Shown piece by piece: positions 19,417 to 30,463 of a stretch of 64,000 nt of DNA; the stretch's first letter is position 1, and every line of letters starts with the position of its first letter. The stretch lies in NCBI RefSeq assembly GCF_000281045.1, contig NW_008246085.1:402555-466554 (forward strand), written 5' to 3'. The position numbers and the translations under genes are program-made. Source of the stretch: Saprolegnia diclina VS20 (taxonomy: Eukaryota; Oomycota; Saprolegniomycetes; Saprolegniales; Saprolegniaceae). Below the pieces are notes generated by a model, which saw only the letters and a list, made by a program, of their open reading frames with translations, was not told the DNA's origin and did not search any database.

Positions 19417-22400
19417 CTACACTGGGCTGCTGGGGTTGAAGCGAGCTTGTAGGAAGACCTTGACGCAGGTATTTTCAAACTCGGTGTAGTCGCCGACGCC
19501 AATAAAGTGCGCCATCGCTTGGCTGTGCAGCTCAATCGCCAGCGTCATCGCCGCCGGCTTCTCGAGTACGTTGCAGTACACGAGCTAGCGCGCCGTAGAG
19601 ATCGCAGACAAAAGTATAGTCCAAACGTACATCGAATGCCTGCTGTCGGTGTTGCTCGGCTTCAAACGCGGTCAGAAGTGAGTCGAGATGGGCGCTAGAG
19701 CAGAACATTCGGGTCCATTTGCTGCCGATTTTCGCTTGGTACCGAGTAAAATAGAGGCGGTGGTGGTCGTTCGTCTCGTCTTCGTGGCCTGGACGCAGGT
19801 CCTCGTCGTTGCGTGGGCTACGGAAGCACCGTCTATTGAATACTCGAGGCGTAGTCATTTGTCCCACCCGCAGGCAACCGCCAGAATGCGCTTTTGGCGA
19901 TCGGGGCTGTCCCGCGCGAGATGCAGTTGCTACTCGATCGACACGGATGAGATGCGACTGCAGAGACACGATTTGCATGAACTTGCCTCGCACAGGAGCT
20001 GAAAGGCATCGTCGGAGGCGGGCGCCGCCAGACCGTGGAACATCATGGCCGAGAAGATCAGTTTGCCCTAATAGCGTGCCACGTATGTACTGGCTATTTG
20101 TATGTAAATACCTGCGCCGGCAGCATCGCGTTGGGTCGAAGTACGTACGTCTTGTCGTTCAGCGTCGTGTTGGTCCACACATAGTCGTGGGGCTCGGCGA
20201 CCGAGAGGCGGCGGAGGAGCTCGGCGCGAAAGAAATCGTCAAACTGCGAGAGATCGAGCTTGCACAGCTCGAGGGACATGCTCTGCACGTAGTGCGCGGG
20301 CCGGAGCACGAGGAAATCAAAGCTCAAAACGCCTTTGCGCGGAAACTCGTACTCGGCCGTCGCCGACTCGGCCATGCGGAACGGGTACCCGTCGATCTCT
20401 TCGTTCCACCAGCACTCGCCAATGGACTCGAAGCTCCGGACGCGGAGCTCTTGGGCCTACGCAGCGTTCGACGCCAAGTTGGATGTTGCATAAATGTAGT
20501 ACAATGTGCCGGTCGTGGGTGTTGGCGAGGTCGAGACGGTAGTGCTTGGCGTGCACCTGGTGCGGCTCGGGCGTGTAAAAGTCAAACTCGAGCTGCCCGA
20601 CCGTGGGGACGCGCCACTTCCACTTGCCTCGGAGCGCAAAAGCCGGCTTTTCCCACTCGCTCAGCGCGGTCGGTTCGCCGTCCAGCGTCATGTTGTGCCA
20701 CGCGTCGCTGCGATCCGAGAGCGCTTGGTGGCTCCGCTCGACACGCTCGAGCAGCTTCCACGCAATCGCGCGGTCCGTCGACTGGCTCAAGTCGAGTCTA
20801 TCACGGCGGTCTCCGCATCAGCAGCGCACAACATGCACTGCGTGTACGAGTAGTGCTTTTCGCAAAAGAGGCGCGTGCTCACATAGTCGAGCTCGAGGAT
20901 GCCTGTCGGGTGCGCTTCGAGCCATTGCGGCCCCGTCGTGTCTTCTCGAAACTCAAACGGAACGCTATTTAGCGTCTCGTGGCGCCAGTTTTCCCCTAGT
21001 CACGACCTTTGCACTCCAGAAGCATTGGACGGAGCGTCTTTGCCTCGCTCGGCGCTGGCGCGTTGCATGAGGATTTGCACCATGGCCCGGTCGTGGGCGT
21101 TGGCGAGGTCGAGGCGGAAGTGCACCGTCTCGGACCGAGGCGGTTTCGGGTTGAGCACAAAGTCGAGCTGCAGTGCGATCGACGTTGTCGCCGTCGCAGC
21201 GATGCGCTCGAGGCGCCGGAGGTTCTCGGTCGGCGCGCCGTTGATCGACATGTTATGAAAGCTGCCGACGCCGTTCGCCGCACGCACGCGCAAGAGCTCG
21301 AAAACCGCGCGGTCTGCGGGCTCTCGGAGCGTCAAGTGGTAGCACCTAATCGCCCCAAATATTAGACTATCAGTGTTTCAAATAAGAAACAAAAAGTGCA
21401 CCCCGCGGGGCTGACGACGTTGAACAGCGGCGGGCCGTTAGTCGCCTCAAAGACCATGTTGTGCAGACTGAGCGTGAGCGGGTGGAGTTTGGAGCGGTGC
21501 CGCGTCGCGCGGAGGAGCACACGCATGCCGTCATCATCAATTGCGTTTTGGTCGAGCGTCAAGTGCGATAGCCCGTGGTTGAACTGCAGCGCGTCGCCCA
21601 TGAGGTAGACAGACACGGCCGAGAGCTGGCCGCTTGCCAGGTCCACGATGCGGAGAGTCTGGTTGCGCAAGAGAACCGTCGCCATGATGCATCCGGTGCT
21701 GTGCCCGAGGCGATTCCAGCTCAAGTTAAAGCTCTCCAGACAACGGTTGGCACTCAGCGCTTGCACGAGGCTACTCGCGCCCATCGGTGTCATGGCATTC
21801 CACGCCACATTGAGTGTCTACGACCCAAACGACACTGTGTCCACTGTTCGCAAATACCAAGGTACCTTGAGCTTACTGCCGTGGCTCAGCGCGACCGCGA
21901 TCGCCTTGGCACTCGGATCCCGCAGCTGGTTCTCGCTTACGTTGAGCGACGTGAGCGTCGGTGTCATGGACAAGAAGACGCCGAGCGGCTCATCCACGTG
22001 CCGATCGTGGATCTCGTTGCCGCTGAGGTCGAGGTCCGTCAGCGGCACTTGGCTCACCGTCAGCGCGTGCAAGAGGCGGCTTGCCGTTTGCGTGCCAATG
22101 CGGTTCTTGGCGAGCGCGAGGCGCGACAGGCGGGGGCACCTGTGCAGCTCGAGGAGGGAGCACACGTGGTTGCCGCCGGCCGCCAAGATAAAGTTGTTAG
22201 AGACGTCGAGCACTTCCAAGCCCGCGTTGAGGTGCAGCGCCGAGAGGAGCGCGATCGCGCCAAGCTTGCCAATGTGAAACTTGCGCAAGTCGACAATCGA
22301 GGAGTCGACAAGCGCGAGCACCTTCTTGGACGGAAACACGTGCAGGTTGGCGCACTCGCGGAGGTAGACGTCGATCATGTCGCTGCGGTTCTGCGCCGAG

Positions 22401-23594
22401 GGTGTCATGGGCGGGAGGAACAAAAGCGCCGACGTCGCTAGGCTCATGTGACGCTGCTTGCTGGTGCTATGGTCGGGCAAGACGGCCGACGCTTTGCGCT
22501 CAGGCATCGGCGCCGCTTGAATGGCGTCCTGCTGTGTTTGAGCGTCGGGTGACGTCGTGCTGGGGGTGGTGATGGTCGCTGGGGTCTCGACCCCGTCCTC
22601 ATGCGTCGTCTCGCGCTCGCGGTCGTTGGTGAGGAAGATGCTAAAGCTGTCGATTTGCTTGAGGAGTGCCATGACGCGGTTGCTCGTCGTCGACGAGAAG
22701 ACAGCTTTCTGCATGAGCTCCCGCATGTGGCCTTCTCGCCCATGGATCCTACGTCACCATAGCGTCTACTGCCTTATACTTTGACGCACCGTTCTTTGGT
22801 GTAGAGCTGGTAGAGCGATTCGACCGTCTCGACGGGAAAGGCCTTGGCGATACCCTACAGCACCTTGATTGCAACCGTCCACTTCCGACGACTTGGTACG
22901 CGTGCTTCGTAGACGTCGATGCCAAAGACGCTGCGCACTGTGTGCTCGGCCACCGGGAGCCCGACCCACTCCTCCTCGGACGGCTTGCTCGTCAGCGGCG
23001 TCGTCCAGATCGCCTTCATCTTGTAGTAGAGCGGCGGGAATTGACGCTCGACGGGCACAACCACCGGGGGCGGCGCCTGCTCTTTCGGGACTTCGACGGG
23101 CGCCAGCGGCTCGAGTGGCTTGGTCATCTCGGGGAGGAGCCCCGAAAGCGACGGCCGGCGCGTCATCGCTGCGGGTGGCACGTCGAGCTTCGAGTGCGAC
23201 CGGCGAAAGCGCGGCTTCTCCAAGCTCTTGAGACGCGGCTTCGTGTCCGGGTCGACTTCCGGCGCGCTCTCGCGTCGGACGGCGTAGATGTCGTGGTACC
23301 GCACCGAGAGAAAGTTGGTGATCGTCTACATATGGATCGACCTCCACCGTCGGAAGGAACACGCACCTGCGCCTTGGCCTGCTCCTCGAGGTGCCTGCAT
23401 ATTGCATGAAACGCACGCGGTAGACAGGCAACGTACTGGAGATTCCCAAAGGACTGGTACCCACGTGACGTGGCGCGCTGCTGGAGGTCGTGGAGCATGC
23501 TCAGGATCGTCTCGCGCTTGAGAACCGGCGTCGGGGCCTCGTCCCGGCGCTTGGTCGTCCGCTTCGACTTGAGTCCTGGCAGCGTCACGGGCAT
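19417..23594 (-). CDS. Large LRR protein with a C-terminal array of ~90-aa repeat modules
   Basis: Thirteen exons: 23594-23367, 23325-22900, 22854-22790, 22748-21866, 21817-21402, 21345-21044, 20995-20839, 20797-20503, 20456-20112, 20067-19987, 19929-19868, 19817-19631, 19584-19417 (1,204 aa). All phases close, but two introns (21043-20996 and 19986-19930) fit only as GC-AG. The N-terminal ~330 residues are basic and Pro/Ser-rich. A leucine-rich-repeat block of the ribonuclease-inhibitor type follows (LEVLDVSNN, LTDLDLSGNEIHD, LTSLNVSENQL, LNVAWNAM). The C-terminal half holds about six copies of a module with HNxx(L/I)(N/D)GxP, then GxLxLD(F/Y), then (Y/F)xLDLAxxxDRxI. I do not recognise this module. 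No signal peptide, membrane segment or kinase domain is seen; function unknown. The start ATG is in frame below a GTG at 23600. Confidence 0.72.
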
Positions 23595-23652
23595 CAACAC
23601 ACGCCACCAAGAAATTTGAAAGACTACGTTTCCAGTTTATATATATATCAAT

Positions 23653-26600
23653 CTACTTGCTCTCGGCCGCGGCGACGCACGCGACACAGCGCTTGTTGCT
23701 GACGCAGTCCGAGCAGCCGAGAATCCCGCAGACGCGGCAGTGGTGGCGCCGCACCAAAAAGTTGAACGGGTACGCACAGAGCATGCACGCGTCCGCGTCG
23801 GCATCGGGCACCAGATGTGGCGGGTGGCGCACATGTGGTCGCAACTACGACCACATTCAGAGGCTGCAGGAAGACCTGAGCGCGTACCTGATTGGCGAGC
23901 TCCGAGGTGACGACGCACTCGTAGTTGCCGTCGCGCAGCGTCATGCTTGCACCGCCCTTGACGAGCTCGATGCAGGCGTCGACCAGACCTGCGCACGGTT
24001 TGTACGACTATCTGGGGAAGTCACGCACCTCGCTTGGCCGCAATGTGCAGAGGCATCTTGCGGTCGATCGCATAGACGTTGGGGTCGGCGCCAAACGACA
24101 CGAGGCGCTCGATAAGCGTGGCATCCCGCCGGTGCAGCGCACATACGTGCAGCGGCGTGCGTCCGAGCACGTTCTGCGCGTTCGGGTCGGCGCCCATGCA
24201 GAGGTAAAGCTCCAGCACATACGCGGCGGTCGGGCGAGGCGACATGGCCGCCAAGTGCAGCACCGTGTTGCCTTCCTTGTCTGGAAGGTTGACATCGAGC
24301 TGCGGGTAAATGTCGGGGCGACAGAAGATGCTACACAAACTCCTCAGTAGTATGCGATGCATTGAGCGCTGCAGTGTACCCCGAGATCTCCATGTTGGCG
24401 AGCTTGGCTGCCACGTGGTACGGTGTCTCCTGCGCGGCAAAGTCGGCTAGCACAACGCTCGCCTTGTGCTGCAAGAGCAGGTCGACCATCTCCGCATTGC
24501 CCTACGCGCAAGGTACAAAAATCGTCGCTTGCATTAACAGTACTACCGTTTCGACCGCCACGTGCAGCAGCGTACGCCCGGCGGCGTCCTGCGCGTCGGG
24601 ATCCTGCCCTTGCGCAAGGGCTTCGCTCAGCGTCGCCAACGACGCGGTGGTCCACGTCTGGTATGGCGTATGGTGCTCGAGCAGCGGCGAGGGGGGTCGG
24701 GATGTCTGGCCTGCTGGCAGTGCTGAGTGCTCTGTCCGTGGCGGGACTGCGACAGTGCTGTGGGCAGGCAACGGCATCTAGATTTATCATGAGCAAAAGT
24801 AGGTCGACGCAGGTCGCAACGCACCAAGTCCACATTCGTGGCGCCTTCCTGGGAGAGAAGATGGGTACCCTCGACAACTACATGCGGGAGAAGTGGTGCT
24901 GCAGCTGTGGCCTGCGGTGGTGCGGCCGTGGCGTGCGAGGCTTGGCCGATGCAAGCAGCGACAAAGTTGGTTGCAACGGTCGCCATCACTCGATGCTGCG
25001 CATCGAGTTCCTTGACCACTGCACTCAGCGGCCGCCGAGGTACATATACGTGCGACTCCACCACGTCCCGGAGCAGCGACGTTTCTACTGGCGCCACGTC
25101 GCTGCGGCGATTGACCAAACGCTCACTTGGGGCCTCGCGGCGGCCGACGTCCGGGGCTGCGAGATGCTCCGTGCAAACAACAACCGTTCGTTCGCCTACA
25201 GCGTCGGTGGCTGGGAACGCGGTTGGCGAGATACGCATCGCCGATGGCGGTAGCGTGGCCTCTGGCGCAGTAGGGATCAAGACACTAGGGTGCTCGTCGG
25301 TTGGCGCCTTCTGATGTGTGTGCTCGAGCGTGTAAGGTGCGTTGATGGTTGTCGGTGGCACCACCACGACTGCTGCTTCTTGATGTGGTACCTCTACAGA
25401 CACCGGCGAGACATTCGAACCCACGGGCTCGAGTTGATGGCCGCCATTTTGCATCGCTTGAACGAGCGCCTTCATTTCTTGCAGCTGGCGCTCCGCTTCG
25501 GCCGCGCGCCGCTTGGCGATGTCGGCCTCGTTCAGCGTCGCAACGAGTCGCTGACGCAGCTCGTTGCGTTCTTGAATCGTGTGCTGTAGCGACATGGCGT
25601 CGGCCTTGCGTCTCTGCAGCGCTCGACAAGCCATCCGGACGCGCCATCGACACTGCACTCGCACCACGTCGCGGCGTGTGCAGCGGTACGTCTGCTGCGC
25701 GGCATGGCGGCGCCATTGGCGCTGAATACGGAGGCTGGCGCGTCGCTCCTTGCAGCACTGCCACGCGATTCGCTCCTGGCGTCCGCGGTACCAGGCTTGA
25801 AGATACAGTGCGAGGCGCCTAGCGCATCGTCATGAGATGGCGTACACTCTCCTCGTCCTTCTCTATGGTACCGTTGCGACCGCAGGCGGCGACAGACGCA
25901 ACGCGCCAGAAACCCACGCGCGACGCGCTGGAGGGTGTGCACGCTGCGCTGCGCTGTCCAGAACCGACTGCGCTGGAGTGCCATGCGCGCAAACGCCTGC
26001 ACGCGAGTGGTGCTCGCCTTGAGGCGGCGGCCCACCGCCAGCTCCAAAAAGTCGTACGTCGACTGCCGCAGAAACACAAGCGTCTTGCCCTTCTCGAGGC
26101 CTAAGCGGTACAACGCCGAGGTCGAGGCTGACGCGTCCGCGTCACTTCGGTACGGCCATGTGGCTACCATCGTCGTCGTGAGCGTTTGTATCAGCGTATC
26201 AAGCGACAACGCGTTTTGGGCGGCGACCACGCGCCGGTACCGGTCAACGAATTGCGCGTGCTTCATGTGCACCGAGTAGCCAAGGCGGGCGATGCGCACA
26301 GCTTCGAGGACGCCGCCGTAGCGCAGCTGATCGGCCATGCGCTGGCGCTGAAAGAGCTCCTTCTTGTTGGCGTCGTTGGGCTTGAGACACCGAATGTAGT
26401 GGGGTTGCGTCAACGCAATCATCTCGAGGAGCTGGTGCAGCTGCTTGCGAAACTGCGAGCCAAGGCCCATCGAGACGAGCGACGACTTGCGGCGAAGCGT
26501 CGGCAGATTCGCCGCGTTCTCGACGAGCACGTCGACAGGCCGGCAGAGGAGCGCAATGAACGCATTCGAGGACGACGAGAGGAGATCGAAGATCTCTTGG

Positions 26601-28466
26601 TGCGGCTTGTCGCGGTTCTTCTCGCAAAACCCACGCGCGTCGTAGCGCACGGCGCCGGCGTAGTGCTTGATGACAAACGCGAGCTCGACTTGGTCGCGCC
26701 GGGACGCGCTAAAGTGTCCATGGTTGCTGTAGATCTGGTACAGCTTGCGCGTGAGGCCCGCGTCCGAGCCTTTTGGGATGTTGCACTCTTCGTCGAGGAG
26801 CGCGAGGACACCGGTGGGTCGGGCCTCGAGGATGTCGAGGCAGCCGTCGTTGAGCGGGACCGTCAAGGTCGCCCACGGAATGCCCTCGGCCATGTACCGT
26901 TTTTGCTCTTGCGTCAAGACAAAGTCGATAAAGTGGTGCTGGAGGCGTTCGTTGGCGTAGTTGATGCACAGCTGCTCAAAGCTGTTGACGTCGAATGACT
27001 CGAAGCCAAAGATGTCGAGCACGCCAATGAAGCGGTCGGTTGCCGCAAACTCGCGGCCGCCAATGCAAGTGTTGACTTTGGCCACGATCCAGTCAAAGAG
27101 GTACCCATAGATTGAGCGCGCCATCGCATCGCGCGCTTCTTCGGCTTGCGCGACTGTCAACTGCACGACGTACCACTCGTCCTTGGCCTTGATTTGCCGC
27201 TTTGTGAGCGCACTCCGAAGCCGGTCCGGCTCCACTGCGAGGAGCGACGAGACGTAGTGGAGCTCCTGGAACGAAGCGACGTCCGACATGGTGGCATCGG
27301 ACCCTCCGCTGCCGCCGCCCGGCTGGAGCCCAAACACCATGTTGCCCAGGTGCAAGAGACTCGCAACAATCTCCAAGATTGACGCCTACGCAACGTCAGA
27401 TGCAGCTCCAGTCGAGAGGCGGCGACCTTCTCGTGCTCTTCAAAGCCCACGATCGCCATGGCGCGCATGGTCTTTTGAAACTCGTCCTCGTCGCGCACGT
27501 TGTCCTGGCGCACGTAGCAGCCGCTGCCGCCGAGGTACGCATAGGCCGTAACCGGCGCTTCCAAGTGCAGGCTCGCGCGCAGCAGCCTACATACGAGCAC
27601 GATAGACACGGGAAGGTTGACGGTGCCACGTACGGATTGGCAGCTGCCGCGGCGAGGAGCTCGTAAAAGATGTGAAAGTTGCGCTCGCCGTGGGCCTGGT
27701 GCACCAAGCGGACCTTCTCGAGCAAGTACGTCTCGATCGTGGTGCCAATGAGGCGCAGCGTGTCGTGCTTCTGTGGTGCGAACCAGATCTTGACAAACTT
27801 GCCAAACCGGCTCGAGTTGTCGTTGCGCAGCGTCCGCGCGTTCCCAAACGACTCCAATATCGGGTTGGACTGCAAGACCTGATCGGCAATGCTGTTGTGA
27901 CTGCTACTGGCGTCGACCTTGCTCACGACCGCGAGGTACTGCATGATGAACTTGGTCGACTCGGTCTTCCCAGACCCGCTCTCGCCGCTTACCAAGACGG
28001 TCTGGTTCATGTGCGTGTTCGTCGCCGGGTTCGTCGTATGCAGCGCCTGGTAGGTGTCGTGGGCGGTCGTGAAGACATGCGGCACCTTGTGCATGCTCGC
28101 GTGGAGCGTCGCACGGTACGCGTCCACATCGTAGAGGCGCGGAATCGTCTTGAACGGGTTCACCGCCAGCAGCATCTCGCCCGTGTGGCAGTAGACCTTG
28201 TCGACCATGAAGCGCTCCTCGAGACAGTGCACCATCGACGGCTCGTTCAAGTGCGTGAGCATGCCGAGGTCCTCGAGGTCGACCGACGACGATGCGTTCC
28301 CGCGGCAAACGTCCATGTCCCGCTCGAGCTGGAGCAGCGGAAGCACGCTTCCGTCGTCCAGTCGCACCATGTCCCCGGACGTGACTCCGCGGGTCCATGC
28401 GTACGCGTTCGCTTCGGTCGCGCTTCGTGGTCGACTCCAAACAACCCCGTTCTCGGTCTCGCCCAT
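23653..28466 (-). CDS. Myosin heavy chain with IQ motifs, coiled coil, ankyrin repeats and FYVE finger
   Basis: Nine exons: 28466-27634, 27586-27427, 27385-25872, 25818-24825, 24777-24547, 24501-24380, 24330-24029, 23988-23888, 23844-23653 (1,482 aa, phases closed). The motor has an SH3-like start, P-loop GESGSGKT (161-168), switch I NDNSSRFGKF, switch II DIFGFESF and the actin-binding-side IRCLKPN. About five IQ-like light-chain sites follow (~790-900), then a ~60-residue coiled coil, a low-complexity linker, ankyrin repeats (DKEGNTVLHLAAM, LGRTPLHVCAL, PLHIAAKRG) and a C-terminal FYVE zinc finger with RRHHCRVCG. FYVE domains bind phosphatidylinositol-3-phosphate, so the motor probably carries endosomal membranes along actin. 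The start ATG at 28466 (MGETENG) is preferred over an upstream in-frame TTG at 28586. The stop lies only 58 bp from the next gene's start on the same strand. Confidence 0.92.
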
Positions 28467-30463
28467 GAAGCCGCCACCGAAGAAGTCTAAACCTTGAAGT
28501 TGGTCCAATTTCTTCCAACTTCGATGGTCGCCGCTACATACAAACGACAAGTGTCCAAGTCGAAGTTCGAAGCCAAACTCGGTCAACGGGAAAGTCGGGC
28601 AAGGTCCGTTGAAGCCACGTCGTCGTCGGGTAGCATGGGCGACGACGCAAGAACAAGCGGCTTGCCTCGACCACCTACAGCAGCGCTCCTCATGTTTGGG
28701 CTATGCAGGAGCGCGCTCCTACAAGCAGTGAGCTGTGCAGGAGCTACGTGCGTAGTCTCGAGGTAACGTTAACAGAATATTCATTGATACACGTTACGCC
28801 CTTCTTGACGCCAGATGGACGACAGGCCATCGAGGATCAACACCACCAGCTATAATGGCATGATCTGCGAAATGGACCAAGCGACCAGGCCATGGCGTGG
28901 ACCGTAGCGTGAAGCACTTGCTAGAGTGATGCAGCCGCGCACCAGAGAACCGTGACCATGGAAGAATCGAATCTGCAACGTCGCACTGCCTCCGATAGTA
29001 CAACAAGAAGCCACGCCTTCGCCCACGTTGGACCACCGGAACCAGGGAAAATCAACTACACTCTCCCCTGACCGAGGCGTTCTGGCCATTCTGGTGCCCA
29101 ACACGACGTCGCTGCGCTGAGTTCCTAGTCTTCTAAATGCGTCCTTAGGTCGATCCTCGCTGAATATCATGCATCGTGGCAAATCTGCGACTCAAGTGAA
29201 CCGAGAGATGGTGCCACGCTGACTGGACCAACATCGCCCAGCCACCGCGACCGCGCCCCATTCCTGCGTAGCGAGGACGGCTACTGTGTGTAGCGTGCCA
29301 AGTAGCAAGCGTGTTGTTCCGCACCCAAGTCGAATGTCGCTGGTCGAATGCCCAAGCACGTGCGTGCTGGTTCAACTCCTCGCAGAACCTCGGGGTTGCA
29401 GCCAGTACGTTGCTCGTAGTACGCTGTTTTTACTCTTGACGTTCTCGAAAAGCCCGACGAGTAGCTTGCCGATCGACGTCACTTCGTCAATGTCGATGCG
29501 TCGACGCTATCTCCTCTGTCCTCACGCAGCTTCCTCGCGCAGCTTGTCCTCGGCGCCGAAAGAACCGAAATCGATCCCGATCATCGTCGTGAATCCATCA
29601 ACCAGTATCTTTTCGCAGGAGCAGGGCGCGCTGTCTTCAACCACACCACGCCCTTCAAGCTTTGGCGCGACCGAGTCAGAACGTTCGATGCCATTACACC
29701 TGATTGGTGCGAGTCGCACAGTCGTCACCGTCGCCAAGACTGGCCTCATGGCTGCGGCCCACCCTGTCGCTACGGCCCCTTCTTCAAGCGCCGCTTCCGG
29801 TGTATGAGCTCGTGAGCCTGAGCTCGTGTACCTTGCGCCTCGGCCTCCCGGCATCGCAGCCGGTATCCCACCTGCTTTGGTATCAACTTGGCCGCAGAAT
29901 GTAGGTCCACGAGCTCAGCGAGTACCGCACTCAGCGCAAGCGTGAGTCGGTCGCTCTGGCGAGATCGATCCAGTGCTTCTGTAGTGTGAGTCGCGATACC
30001 AATGGACGCGTAGGGGCGCGGGCGACGCCCCTTGCCCCGGTCGCGGCCGGCCGATTCCGTCGATCGCGGCGCGCCACGATCCTAGTACACGGTACGCGCT
30101 GGCTCGGTTTCGCCCGCAGAAGCGGCTATCACGGTCGGTCAACCAGAGACGAAGGAGTAGCTGCCGAGCCTGCTCCGTCCTACTTCAAGTTGCACTTGGG
30201 CGCGCCGTGGAGGCCATCCAATCCGCCGAGGGTCGTCAGTCGTCTGAGCACACACGGCCGAAAAAGGTTGATGGATCGAATTAGGCATGTCTGCGCCTGC
30301 CCCCACGTATCTTTGCGCGTTCTCGCGTCCTAATTTCAGGCGATAAGCGGGTGTGAATTCGGACTTTTCAGCAGGATTCGGATGGTGCAACCGAATTTCA
30401 CACTTCGCAGCTGGACACGCCAGTGTTCAGCGTGCCCGAGGCTTGACACCACCCCATAGCAGC
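28467..30463. other. 2-kb divergent region between myosin and kinesin genes
   Basis: No gene is supported. A perfect 14-bp palindrome AGGAGCGCGCTCCT lies near 28706-28719. In one plus-strand frame about 115 codons stay open at 29473-29817, with a protein-like composition (for instance TTPFKLWRDRVRTFDAITPDW), but no start or family could be assigned; it may be an old gene fragment. The stretch 30000-30075 is very GC-rich. Confidence 0.45.

Noticed and set aside
28467-28586. Extension of the myosin from a TTG at 28586
   Set aside because: No ATG; the first ATG at 28466 gives a normal SH3-like myosin start.
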